Source: Paramecium octaurelia
Taxonomy: Eukaryota; Ciliophora; Oligohymenophorea; Peniculida; Parameciidae
NCBI GenBank assembly: GCA_905182995.1
Contig: CAJJDP010000123.1
Location: 124,001-188,000 of the forward strand
Direction of reading: 5' to 3'
DNA: 64,000 bases
The notes beneath the pieces were generated by a model. It was given only the letters and a program-made list of their open reading frames with translations. It was not told the origin of the DNA and made no database searches. Both the position numbers and the translations under genes were made by a program. Shown here one piece after another: positions 13,027-24,478 of the stretch (the stretch's first letter is position 1; every line of letters begins with the position of its first letter).

Positions 13027-13202
13027 ATGGGGTGCCTATAATCAAAGAAAACTTTAAAAGAATCTTAAACAAAATTAAAACCAGATAGTCCTCAACCTTA
13101 CGATCCAAATAGTATGTTTATGAATTATATTTAGAGAGAGAGACATAATATTAAGTTATTGTAAATGGAATATTTTTTGATGCACTCAATCCAGATGAGT
13201 GA
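13027..13202 (+). CDS. 50-aa protein with putative N-myristoyl/palmitoyl start
   Basis: ATG 13027 begins MGCLQSKKTLKESQ. Met-Gly at the N-terminus followed by Cys is the classic context for N-myristoylation plus palmitoylation, which suggests membrane tethering; this is inference from the motif. A 23-nt intron (13112-13134, GT...TAG) restores the frame, which ends with IFFDALNPDE and TGA 13200-13202. Coding length after splicing is 153 nt. It ends 22 bp from the convergent HMG-CoA lyase stop. No family recognised beyond the lipidation motif. Confidence 0.6.
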
Positions 13203-13224
13203 TTCTTCCTTTTCATGTACATTC

Positions 13225-14259
13225 TCAAAAATTGATTGATATATTTTATCGATTTAACAAACCACAAATAAATTCTGAAGCTTTCTTGAGATTTTCTCTG
13301 TCAATACCTGTTTCGATTCCTAAATAATTCAACGAATTAACTACAGTCTCTGTAGCCACATTTCCACTTGGCTTACCAGCATAAGGACATCCGCCCAACC
13401 CTGAAACAGATGAATCTATAACCTCAACGCCATGCTATAATATTTATTGTCATAATTAAATTACTTCCAAAGCAACCAGTATGTTTGGAATTGCCCTATC
13501 ATAAGTATCATGAAAATGAACAGCCAATTTTTTAATGTCAAATTACGAGAGAGCCTACATTAGGTTTTTGGTTTTCTCAGGAGTCCCAACTCCTATTGTA
13601 TCTCCCAGAGAAACCTCATAACAGCCTAAATATATTCAGTTAGTTTTTTCGAATACCCATTTCAAATAATTTTTAGGTCACTTGTGCCACTTTTTAAGGA
13701 TCAATATCCCCTTCATAAGGACAACCCATGACACATGATACGTATCCTCTGATTTTAATTCCATTTTATTAGGCTTTTATTACAACATCATTAAATCTCT
13801 TTAGTGAATCAGCCTATGCTTATTAAATAATTCATACTATTGAACAGTTTATATTTTTTTATGAAAATGCTTCAGAGGCTGCTCCAAATACAGCTATTTC
13901 TTTAACTCCCACCTTTAAGGCTTAGTCCAATCCAGTTATATTCGGAACTAAAACAGGATAACTCACATTTGGGAATTTCTCAATTTTTGAATAGACTTCA
14001 GATGCGTCTCCCATCTATGGTACCCATTTCTTTGATACAAAACTAGTAGTCTCTATTGCTTAAAACCCGCATTTAGATAATCTTAAGATTGATTGGATTG
14101 ATACAGATTTATGAATTTAACTTTATCTTCACTTTGCACAATTATCTTTTCATTTTATAATCCATCTCTGGGTCCCATCTCTACAATTTTCACTTTTTTA
14201 GGCAAACTCGTATTCTTGTACCTTTGAAGTTATGACAATAAATTATTCACTCTACTCAT
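13225..14259 (-). CDS. hydroxymethylglutaryl-CoA lyase
   Basis: Cleaves HMG-CoA to acetyl-CoA and acetoacetate (leucine breakdown, ketone-body formation), normally in mitochondria or peroxisomes. Recognised by ordered family motifs: VEMGPRDGLQNEK near the N-terminus (Arg-Asp for substrate and metal), TTSFVSKKWVPQMGDA, VSCVMGCPYEGD, a metal-binding HDTYDRAIPN, and the active-site loop GLGGCPYAGKPSGNVATE with the catalytic Cys. Ends at TGA 13227-13225. Starts at ATG 14259 (MSRVNNLLSQLQRYKNTSLP); the short N-terminal extension could be a targeting peptide. Small introns interrupt it, one near 13435. Its start lies only 7 bp from the divergent bromodomain gene. Confidence 0.92.
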
Positions 14260-14266
14260 AAATAAA

Positions 14267-14931
14267 ATGATGGCTTAATTATAACAGAAATTATTAGAAA
14301 TAATCGAAAATCTCATTAACAATCCAATATCACTAGAATTCGTAGATCCCTATGATGACGAAGATTATAACAAAGTCATTTTCAACAAAATGGATTTGTA
14401 CATTAAATTCTTATTCTTAGAACAACAATAAAAAAAAAGCTAGAGTCCAATAAATATTTGAATCACACTGAATTCTTTAAGGATCTAGACTTAGTCTGGA
14501 GGAATTGCTAGTTATATAACTAAAAGGGTAACAATTCTCACTATTGAAAATAATAGGATCTATAATTTTTAAATAATCAATGTATTTGGAATAGCAATGC
14601 AAAAGTTTATAGAAGGTCATTGAAGACGACTTTAATTTAGGCAAGAAAAAAAAAAGGCAAAATTAAGAAAGACCGCCCATATAATAATAATCTTTTGATT
14701 TTAGATAAAAGTAAATTAAATATCAAGTATTCTAGAAATAAACCTAGTAATGAAGCTTCCCGTCTTAAGTTTTGCCATTCGATCAAAAATTTAGAATAAG
14801 AACAATTAATAAAAATAGTAAACTATTTAGCTGAATTTTAACCAGAATGTCTTTCTCGAGAAGAAGATAAATTAGTTATTGATGTAAAAAAACTAGATTC
14901 CAAAGCATGTGAACAAATAAACTTGCTTTGA
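14267..14931 (+). CDS. small bromodomain + NET (BET-like) protein
   Basis: Acetyl-lysine reader of about 195 residues. The bromodomain spans roughly residues 20-95: FVDPYDDEDYNKVIFNKMDL, TTIKKKLESNKYLNHTEFFK, DLDLVWRNCQLYNQKGS (with the conserved Asn of the acetyl-lysine pocket in LYN), then LEQQCKSL. After a basic linker comes a NET/extraterminal-type segment (EQLIKIVNYLAEF ... KLVIDVKKLDS). Introns at 14398-14420, 14528-14556 and 14711-14735 leave 588 coding nt. The third intron is needed to reach the NET frame. This is far smaller than animal BET proteins, which have two bromodomains. Probably nuclear. Confidence 0.85.
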
Positions 14932-15032
14932 TGATTAACAAAATATATTATTATATGTATAATAATCTAAAATGATTAATATTTCTCACATTATTCTTAA
15001 AAATTCAATCATATTAATTTTTTGAAAACTCA

Positions 15033-17286
15033 TCATAATAATTTAGTATCACTATTATATATCAATTAGAATCCACCAATTTTCTTTTTCGTCTTATTTG
15101 AATTATCCACAACGACTTTAACAATATCTTCTAACATTTTTGGTATGATTTATGCAGTGACTGGAGTTGTTGTATCACTTGAAGGTGACATATTCACTTC
15201 TATAAGCCAAGAATTAAATTGATCATCAATCATAAAGTCGTATCCATAGACTTCAAAGGAACGCTTTCTATTTTTCAATTGATCACTACAACATCTTAAA
15301 CTATTGATAACAATTTCCTTAAATTTTGGTTGTATTCTTTCTCCAAAAACATCCCAACCAAACTCTTCAATCAAATACTATTAGAAGTCATCTTATGTCC
15401 ACATATTACCCTTAATTTCTGACTTATGGAACTTCTATGAATACTTAGCAATTGCATTGTTGGTTAGATGAGCAAATCTATTATGAAACTAATCAATATC
15501 AAATTCTTCAGCTGAGAACCTCACATAACATTCATTATAGAAATATATTTTTAATGGAACTAATTCTGTCACCAATATCCATTGTCTTATATCAAATTTA
15601 CGATTTTTTATAATCAAAGGGTTTTCTATATACTTCATTGCAACATAATTCATAGTTTCCTTATTTACATTATCTAAAATTTGATATATATCATCTAAAC
15701 ATCTGATGCCCCTTCCTCTTGAAGAATATTCAGGTTTAACAATCCAAATATTTCTGGTTCCTTATAAGGAGTTTTAAGGATTCTTGCTCAATTGTTTGAG
15801 CAATTCTTTAATTTAAGGGACATACTTTTGTAGAAATTAAGGGCCTTCGCAATCCTCATATCCATTTAGTTTAAGTTATTACTCTAGGTAGTCCTATATC
15901 AAGATTTCCCTTGGTTTTTCAGGGTCTTTTAGAAGAGCAATCCATTCTCCAGGATGAATAAATGGAAATTCATCTTTAAGGATACTTTTGACCATGTTAC
16001 TCAACGATTTATTGACTCGACTCATTATAACTAAGCAAAGTCTAATTTTGAATCTCTATCTATAAGATAACTGATTAACAATGAAAGGTTATTATTTTTC
16101 TTCTTTGTTTCTGATAGTATTATTCTGATCTTCTAGCTTGACATTATTATTAAAAAAGGGTTCTGGTCTTAATATAATATTTTAGTCATCAACCTTATTA
16201 GCGTTGATGTCTTCATCATCTTCAGGTTCAACAATGTTTTTATGTAAAGTTTGATTTTATAAACTTTGATCAAAATCTAGTAATATACTGTGGATTTTGG
16301 AAATTTTGAAATCCTCAATAAAGTCTAAAAAATCAACTAAATCACCTAGATCGTAACATCGAGGAAAGAAGGATTCCCAATTATTGATGCATCTGATATT
16401 TCTTGCCAGTCCATATTTAGAACATAAACATTAATTGCAATCGAAATGGTTAATTTATTGGAATTCCATTAGATTCATAAAGTCATCACTTCTCAAACTA
16501 CAAGTCCATTTGAGATCAAAGAATGGACTGTAAGCATCTTCATTTTCAGCCCAATTTCTTTCTAGTAAAGCATCTCGAAGTGCGTGATATCCACTAGTAA
16601 TTATAAATACCTTTTGATTTGGAGCAACATTGTTTTTCCTTTTCCAGGTGGGATAATCTTGAATTCCTCTGGCACTTATTTTTTTCTTTTTTGGTGTCTC
16701 ATCTTCTTCATCATATTCAAATTCTTTTTGACTATTTTTGATAGTAACTGATTTCTTTTTGGGAGTGTATTTTAATAATTCAAGCTAAATTTACACTTTC
16801 AAATATTTATAATTTTATACATAGCATTTTAAATGTGCTTCTATACTTGTAACGAACTTTATTGCTTAAAAATTTCTTGATTTTTTAGAGATGTTCTTCT
16901 GGATTCTCCTTAGATTGAGTAAAAACTCTTATTAATTTCAAATCATCTTTCACTATTTTATCAAAATAATATTCCTTTTTCCCCATCAAAACCAATAATT
17001 GAATTAAGTTATATCGCAATGGATTTAGGTCTTCATTCTTTTATTAAGGCTCCTCTATCAATGGTGCTAATTTCTTTTATGTTGTTAAAGCTCTTTATTA
17101 CATTTGTGGTTCATCAATGTTATCTTCCAATTTCTTTAAGGTTCTAAATTGTCCCCTTATTGGCTCTTTTGATTTTGATTTTATTAACTGTCCCTTCGAT
17201 TTCATCGATTAAAACAGTTTCACATTCAAATTAATGCTAGCTTTATTCCCCTAAATGTTGAAATATGATGCACGATTATCTAACAT
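15033..17286 (-). CDS. tubulin glycine ligase, TTLL3/8 family
   Basis: An ATP-grasp tubulin-modifying enzyme that probably initiates glycylation of axonemal tubulin. From ATG 17286 (MLDNRASYF) a basic N-terminal region leads into the TTLL3-type signature: RNWAENEDAYSPFFDLKWTC, FQQINHF, SKYGLARNIR. The TTL core follows: IWIVKPEYSSRGRGI (ATP binding), YIENPLIIKNRKFDIRQWIL, FSAEEFDID, HLTNNAIAKYSQ, and YGYDFMIDDQFNSWLIEVN with the metal-binding E-x-N, then SPSSDTTTP. Ends at TGA 15035-15033. The YSPFFDLKW and NHF motifs point to glycylase rather than glutamylase or tyrosine ligase. Ciliary role known for the family. Confidence 0.88.
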
Positions 17287-17322
17287 TTATTAATTAGTAT
17301 AACTATATAAAAATCAATAATT

Positions 17323-17911
17323 TCAATTATGTTCCCCTAATCTCCTAGGAATGAGATATTTATTGACAATATATTAGTTATTAATTACAATAGAAGGAGT
17401 GTAGCTTCTGATTCTCTTATTATTCCCTTTTTTGGGACTTGAAATCATGCTTAATTTTTTTGTAAGCACTCCTATCTATTAATTATGTTCTCCAATATAT
17501 TTTAAAGTGTAAAATCCTTTTGTCGTTTCCACCGTATTAGAAGCTTACTACAAAGGTGAGCAAATCCATCTGCTATAAGTGGCTCTAAATTCATTAGTGT
17601 TCAGTCGACAACCAACAGCTGATTGACTTTATCTGGATACATCATTCATTTTTGGGGTTTCCATATAGAACTATTTTCCTCTCTCGTTAAAATTATTTAG
17701 CTTTAGTTTAGGCTCATTTGCAGAAGGCCATCTAACCCTTGGCTAAACATTACGAATCAAAGGGCTTATTGGTTTGGACTCTTCGAATGAAAATTCAATT
17801 TTAACAGGCCTCTATTCATGGCTGGTATTACAGAATCTATGGTTGTAAAACCCTTTGGTAGTGACCTGGTTAATATATATGAATTTATTTACTTACAAGG
17901 CTGTTATACAT
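17323..17911 (-). CDS. hypothetical protein, 185 aa, with repeated KGFY motif
   Basis: Starts at ATG 17911 (MYNSL), has one 31-nt intron (17866-17896), and ends at TGA 17325-17323; 558 coding nt. The segment TTKGFYNHRFCNTSHE near the N-terminus is echoed later by ETTKGFYTLKYIGEHNQQIG, so the protein may hold two copies of a short motif. It is basic and rich in Pro, Asn and Ser; no membrane segment or domain is recognised. Its start lies 122 bp from the VPS35 stop, on the same strand. The motif resembles short repeats of microtubule-associated ciliary proteins, but that is a guess. Confidence 0.6.
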
Positions 17912-18033
17912 TTTATATATTATTATAAAAATAGTAATTTTAAAATATGTTGAATTAAGTTATCTGAAAAACTACAAAGGCTATAAGTTTGAAAATTAAG
18001 AATATATTTATTGGTATTCGGTTCATATCATAC

Positions 18034-20448
18034 TCAAATGTTTATCTGTTGATAGGCTTAAATTGATCTTCTCTTTCTTTCTCTGACAAGTTCTTATGTA
18101 GCAGTCCATAAGATTTTAATCTTTTTGGATTATTCGTCATTATCTGATAATGCTTTGGGTAGTTTCTCATTGATCATTTTGATAACTTCCTAGATTTCCG
18201 CATCTTTGAACTAAATGAATGAAATTAAATCAGTACCTCAACTTATTCGAAGAAGTAGAAATATTTGTTCAAGATTTAAATAAAAACATATACAAACTTA
18301 GGATTATTGCCTATACTTTGACTAGCTATTTTGATGGCTTTCTTGAAACATTCTTGAACTCTCTAAACATTTTTAATGTGATCATTGTAGAACATATGAG
18401 CAGCATTCAAGACCCCAATTGCTTATTCGTTCTTCTTTAAGAGTTTGGCAGCTTATTGGGTGGCATTTCCAGCAAGAGTATCAAAGTTTTCACCACTAAT
18501 ACAATTTAACTTAGCAAAGGTGGACATAATTTGATTTAATAACACCACCTTCACATTTGAATCTCCAATTTCATCTTAAAATATTGTGATAATTTGAGTT
18601 CCGACATCGTATGAGAATTCATCAAACTCTTAGGCCTAATCGACAGTATTGATGCATAACAAAAAGTTTAGGTTGAGTTTCAAGGCTAATTCAGGAAAGT
18701 GTCCTTATAAGACATCGATCAATCCTCTTATTTATTCAAATAACACTTTATATTATGTTTCTTCTAAAATGAATAATTTAAACATATATTACATGTTTAT
18801 GGTCCTCCTTAAGAGGCTATCAATTAAATCAATCTAAACAATGCAAAAATGGCTGCTGGGTATGTATATTTTTATCTGTTGATTTCTCCTTATTAGAATT
18901 TGGCTATGAATTATTATAAGATAGTGTTGTGAATTGCTAAGTCTCCATTTTGGACTAGATGAACAGTTCTAGCCACTAATTATTGTTCTTCTTCAAACTC
19001 ATTTTCTGGGATTTCAACATAATCATTCTATGTAATTAAGAGTGGTTAAATGAATTTGAGTAATTCTCCAGTGATCTTCAAATCGTCAATTACTTAATTC
19101 AAATTGACCACGGCTTAACAAATCTTAATTGCAACTTATCTTCTTTTTTAGAATGGAAGGTGCTTCATAAGGTTTGGATACTCATTCATTGTAAGAATGG
19201 ATAAGCTCATGGTGTCCAAAGGCATGGCAAGGAACTTAACAATATTCTTTTAGCATTCCTCTGTGAAATCTGTTTCGTTTTATCTTTCGCATAATCTACA
19301 ACAAGATTTAAGTATGTCATTAACGTATTCTGAGTTGGAGGGATAACATCTTAATGTAAAATTGAGGAAAGCCACTTATAAATCTAAGAGATTTTTGAAT
19401 TCAATTTGACTGTTAGAATCTAACATCTAATATATGATATTTGAGATTTGTTACTTTGTCAATATTTTATTTGAACATACTGTAAATATCCACTTCTGAA
19501 TTGAATGTGCCCATATCATTATTCAATGCAAAATCAGCCAATCTGCCCATAAGATTGATGAATATGTTTTTGATATCCACTGTTGGTTCGAGTTGAGTTG
19601 TACAAACCTTCAAAAGTTCTTAAAGTGTTTGCAAATGATACTCATCTGGAAATGCTTGAATTGTGCAATCCATCAAGTATGTTTAGGATATAGCATCCTT
19701 ACTGCTTGTGATGATATCAATGATTTTTGGTAAGACCTTTGTTTTATAGGTGTCCAATGAAACACCTTCCAAATTGCTTAATCTGGTAACATTCTCACCA
19801 ATGGTTACTTTGAGATCTAGTCTTTCCCTTTCTCTCTTTGATTTGTCTTTTGATCCTTACATTCTAATCCACAATTTGTTCATCTCTGATAGGTTTCTTA
19901 TAATGATTTCAATAGCATCGTCAATATTTCCTCCTGTGCCTTCGTATTCAGAGCCTGTGTCTGGAAGTCTGTCTTTGCATAATTTCAGGAAATAATATCT
20001 AATAAACAATCCTCTCAATGGATGTTAGATGGCCTAGTATAAAGCTTGTGATTACCTTAATACACTCCAATAAGTCAAGGAGGATCACTTTGGCTCCGAT
20101 TTCATGAGTTTATATGAACACAGATCCGACTGTGATTAGTAGATATAAACGTGGAATGACGTATGTGGCATGCTAAACAGATTCATATAAGTCTGGCATC
20201 TTCCTTCCTCTTCTATATTCTTCTTTGAAGTAATTCTCCAAGATACGCATCTCATCGAAGACCTACATAAACAAGATGTAATAATTTCTTGGACTCAAAA
20301 GTGATGTTTTCAATTCACTCAACATCGCCGAAGAATATCTCAAAGCATCTTTTAATTGAGCCTTTTCCAATGAGGCCCTCATAAAATAAGCTTGTTCTTT
20401 GACAACCTTACGAGCATCTTCCAAATACTTTTCTTGATCTTCTTCCAT
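18034..20448 (-). CDS. VPS35: retromer subunit VPS35
   Basis: The large alpha-solenoid scaffold of the retromer cargo-recognition complex, which recycles receptors from endosomes to the Golgi. The N-terminus MEEDQEKYLEDARKVVKEQA and FMRASLEKAQLKDALRYSS are diagnostic, followed by SPRNYY, VFDEMRILENYFKEEYRRGR, DLYESVQHATYVIPRLYLLI and HPLRGLFIRYYFLK, which includes the conserved PLRGLF-RY element. The C-terminus ends RERKRRSIQAYQQINI with TGA 18036-18034. Several 25-nt introns, for example near 18211-18237. An upstream in-frame ATG at 20460 (MINN) is an alternative start; 20448 matches the family better. Confidence 0.95.
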
Positions 20449-20914
20449 ATTATTTATCAAAAGAATTTAATTTTTTAATAAATCTCTTGCCCAATATTTC
20501 TTACTTAAAACACACATCAAAGATTTGTTGGATATAATATAAACATGTATTTCTATAAAGAATAAATATTTTATCCAAAAAAACCGATTCAATTTCATCT
20601 ATTTTATGTGCACATTAAGAATTGTCTTTGATCACCCTATTAGTTTTTATTGATCAATAATTCACTAGTATTTTGGAAGAACTTCTGAGGTTAACTGAGA
20701 ACCATTTAAATCAAATAATTTAGAGAAAAGAAAAAAATAAATTCCTCTTATATATTATTAATGATTTCGAATTTTCTGGTTAAGTTTATCTGTTTATTTG
20801 ATATTATTTTCTTTTGAATCTGAGGGTTTTGGCCTAACCTTCTATTATTATAATTTCTCTATTGTATTTTTACTTGAAATTGGATTATAATAATTACTTT
20901 TAAATTAGAAGTTC
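20449..20914. other. divergent intergenic region
   Basis: Lies between the VPS35 start (minus) and the next plus-strand start, so it should hold both promoters. AT-rich; no recognisable motif or RNA gene. Confidence 0.4.
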
Positions 20915-21814
20915 ATGTCTAGCCAATGCCATTCTGTCCAAAAAAATAGTAAATTTTTGGGGAAACAAACAAACCTAATCTAAGCTCAACTCCAAGGAGA
21001 TTTCGTCAGAAATTTTTCATAGGTTAAATCGCTTTACTATCTTAGTATTCATTTATGTCTACTCCTTTATCCGGCAAAATCAAATCCGTAAGTGGAATTT
21101 GCTCCCCAGAAACTTAAAACCTGAATGAGAAAATACAAGAAGAACTTAGCCCATTGGATGATGTACCTAACTGCGACTTTACCAAGATGTTTAACAGAGA
21201 GGAGGATAAGATGTAATACTAAGTTTAAACTATATAGTTTTTTGAAAGTAAATTATATTAAACTATAAGGTCAAGAATCCTAAATGCTTGAAGCTATATT
21301 AAACTACAAGAAGCAATGTTGGGATATCATTCTACCAATAAATGAGTTTGTATCAGAGTAGAGTTGTCAAGGATTTTGGATTCTAAAAATTATTGTAATC
21401 GATATTTTAACTTTTAAGACCAAAAAGTATAGAGACCTCAACAATTATGACAACGCCAAGGAACTTGTCCAATTTTGTTTGAAACTCTTAAATAGAAATC
21501 TTCATATAAATCATGGTATTCTTTATTATAATCACACACATATAGATGATATTGTACAATAGTTAGACGGAGGTATTCGAATTAATCCTTATTGCCTATT
21601 TAAGAAAGTTTCAATTAGACCATCAATCTCTAATCTTCTCAAAAACCTACTCTTTGAGCATAAAATCTCAAATCGCCTACAAATTTTCCAAGCTCTTTTT
21701 CAAGATTTTGAAAACTAAGATCTAGACTCCTTAAAAAGACAGACCAATATAGATTTTTAGTTCAAATATCTGAAAGAGACACTAATAAATAATTTATTAG
21801 GAATTAACAAATGA
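20915..21814 (+). CDS. hypothetical protein, ~245-285 aa
   Basis: The secure part runs from ATG 21055 (MSTPLSGKIKSVSG) to TGA 21812-21814 with a 22-nt intron near 21246-21267 (AAG acceptor). An in-frame upstream exon from ATG 20915 (MSSQCHSVQKNSKFLG) joins it through a 23-nt GTT...TAG intron near 21022-21044, giving 855 coding nt, so I favour the longer form. The protein is helical in character (LEAILNYKKQCWDIILPINE; NAKELVQFCLKLLNRN) with no membrane segment. No domain recognised. Confidence 0.6.
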
Positions 21815-21965
21815 GAAATTTTGAGTTTCTATATAAAATTTTGAAATTTTGAAATCCATTTTATAATACCCTCATGATCTTAAAATATTCCATAAATTTT
21901 ATTACAGAAATCTTCTATCTCATCAAATTTAATAATAAAATTATTATATACAAGAAAGACCAACA

Positions 21966-22292
21966 ATGATGAGAACTAGAATGAAGTTGTCTTTAAATGG
22001 ATAAAGGGGGAGAGGAAGAGAATCTTCAAATGATAATAAAGCAGCCTCCATCATTAAGGGAGCCATATAAACTTTAGATAAATAAAATGAAACTAACCAA
22101 GAATGTTAATCTCATAATTAAGTGCAAAATCTAAAACAACAACAATAAAAAGAAACTAAAGAGTAATAAAAAATAGAAGAAAAATAAAAAGACTAATAAG
22201 AGTCAAAATAGCAATAATCAAATCAAGAGAAAAAGAATAAGACTAAAGAAATAGCAAGAAAAAAGATCAAAAAATAAGTAAAGAAAGATTGA
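21966..22292 (+). CDS. Q/K-rich low-complexity protein, 108 aa
   Basis: Intronless frame from the ATG-ATG at 21966 (MMRTRMKLSLNGQRGRGRES) to TGA 22290-22292. The second half is dominated by Gln (mostly TAA), Lys and Glu (NLKQQQQKETKEQQKIEEKQ), and ends in a basic tail (ARKKIKKQVKKD). An RGRGR patch lies in the N-terminus. This looks like a disordered charged protein, possibly nucleic-acid binding; the function is not identifiable. Overlapping frames with TAA-rich codons are also open, but they lack a convincing start-to-stop structure. Confidence 0.5.
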
Positions 22293-22349
22293 ATTATTAA
22301 AGAATTGCAAGATTTATTATTATTTCTATAAAATTGTTATTATTATTAT

Positions 22350-23040
22350 TCACATAACATTATATTTTTCTTTATAGTTTTTCGGTTAAGTTCGCTTATG
22401 CTTTCGTTGTAAAAATGACACATAATCTTGAATTTTCTTAATGACATATAAGGATCCAAAGATATATATCGTAATGGTTATGGTTTTAACTATGTTCATA
22501 AAGGCATCCCAATAAGGAGTCTCTTAATAAAATGGATCTTATTCATCCAGAACCAAATCATCACAAAATTTATTCACTTGTTATAAATATGATCATACAA
22601 TTTTAAAGCTCTAAAACAGAAAAATTAACATAGAGGTTGGCAAATTTCAAACATTTTTGTATTCTTACATTTCTTGGCAATGCTTATAAACTATTGCTGC
22701 CATGATTTTTAAGACAATTAGTGAATTCGCAAATATAATTTAAAATAATAATTGTTTCTTGAAGTTTGTCATCAAAGTGTTTATTGTATTAGTGTATTTG
22801 CAGATAGGATGAGTTTTTAAATGTTTTATTGCAATAATCGCATTTTGTCCCATACCTTAAACTTTATATTTCATCCAACTCCTTATATTCTTTCAGATCA
22901 ATCAAATTCATATTGAGAGATAGATGATACTTTTCCAAATAATAATTGATTTATTATTAGGTTCTAATTGCCCTACCCATAGAAACTAAACCTTATAATG
23001 AATTAGTGCCTGCAATCAAAATTGATATTATTAGTAACAT
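22350..23040 (-). CDS. C2H2 zinc-finger protein with signal peptide and C-terminal TM
   Basis: ATG 23040 opens a signal peptide (MLLIISILIAGTNS). A C2H2 finger follows (CDYCNKTFKNSSYLQIHQYN then KHF), and after it a Cys-containing region (ICEFTNCLKNHGSNSLQALP). The C-terminal part reads FCDDLVLDEQDPFYQETPYW, then a membrane helix (TITITIYIFGSLYVI) and a basic tail. It ends at TGA 22352-22350. A finger placed after a signal peptide and before a C-terminal helix suggests a lumenal finger; this layout resembles a small eukaryotic family of secretory-pathway C2H2 membrane proteins. Exact introns in the middle are uncertain. Confidence 0.65.
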
Positions 23041-23179
23041 AAAAATAATATAAAATGTTGGCAAAATATTGTAGTTTCTAGATAAATCTTAATATCTAAA
23101 ATCTGTTCTATTGCCTATTAATTACACAAGATTGTATTTATATTATACTTTATTATGAATTTATACATATCATATACAA

Positions 23180-24478
23180 TCACTTAAACTGTTATGCTAA
23201 GGTTAATTTAATATCGATTTCAATAAATTTACTATTAAATATTTCTTTGAAATCAGAATCAAATTAAAAGTAATAAGCTGAAGGTTTTTGAGGTTTGAAC
23301 TTTTTTAATAATTCCTATTCTTGTGCCTCAATGTTTTCAAATTCATTTTTCAACTTGGCTTCTCTATAAGCCTTTTTAGTTTTAGCTTATGAGGTTACTA
23401 CTGGCTTGTTTGAAGTGACAGTAGTAGATTTATTTGCAAGTCTTAAAGCATTTAATTTGATTTGATCTTGCAGCTAAAATTGAATCAAATAATTACAGGA
23501 TGAACATCTGTCTTTAATAAGGATCGACATATGTCAGTGCAATTTTGAACTTATCTCTAATCCAGAAAATAGGCTGCATATATAAATTGCATCTCTGGCT
23601 TATATATTTCGCAAGCAGAATTGGTACTTATAATTTTGTTACTTAAATTCAAGAACTATAATGCTAATTTAGTTTATTTATTTGAAAATAAGTGTTAAGA
23701 CAACAACAACAATATTTTTACATCCCTTATAGTCAATTCATTTTCTTCTATCAAGTTATATTAAATCCATAAATCTTCTAAATTATTAATCTCTTATGTG
23801 TTTTATCTCAGACTGGTATAGCATTTAATTAGATTATCAATTATGATATCATTCTTTTCTTAAGATTGATCAAACAAATAAGAAATAGCTGCAATATTGT
23901 AATAATAAGTAACTATTTTAATCTCAATAATTACATAATAATTCTGGGCACGATTCAGCTGTTTTCTTTAATAATTCTATACTATCTCCTACAGAAGCAG
24001 TAGTTGAAAATATGTTGCCAATCTATGTTAAAAATTTAAGAATTTACGGCTAAAGAGTTCATAATTTTGCCCTAGGCTTTCGATGATAAATCGGAGAATT
24101 CATTCTGTTTCTTTATTTACTTAATTTTCCAATGTATTTCATTAACATTAGTAAAAGAAATTAGTTAATAATACAAAGTTCTTATTTCTATTGAATATTT
24201 TACAAATAAGTATGATATGCTTTCTCATTCAGAAATTTTGATTGTAGCATGGCATTTTGTAAGTTGATTTCTGCATCTTAGTAATTTCGATCGTATACTT
24301 ATAAAATGGATTAATAGTGCAATAATCTAATGTATTCATGTGACTTCCTTTTAAAAATATGATCTTCGTAAAGAATTTTATTGATTTGTTTTTAGGCAAC
24401 TTCGTAGTTTTTATCAAAAATCAAATTAGCCAATTCTTTAACAGCATTAGAAAATGGAAATTTTATACGATAATTCAT
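23180..24478 (-). CDS. hypothetical helical-repeat protein (TPR-like)
   Basis: ATG 24478 (MNYRIKFPFSNAVKELANLI) to TGA 23182-23180. Helix pairs such as LQVYDRNYQDAEINLQNAML and SIELLKKTAESCPELL have a TPR-like spacing, and the C-terminal third is charged (YREAKLKNEFENIEAQEQEL). Introns of ~25 nt are needed between 24230 and 23480 but I placed only some of them. No family assigned. The start overlaps the stop of the upstream ORF by four bases (ATGA). Confidence 0.5.

Noticed and set aside
14641-14748. Homopolymer (A10) frameshift breaking the bromodomain protein
   Set aside because: A 25-nt intron at 14711-14735 restores the NET frame without any frameshift.
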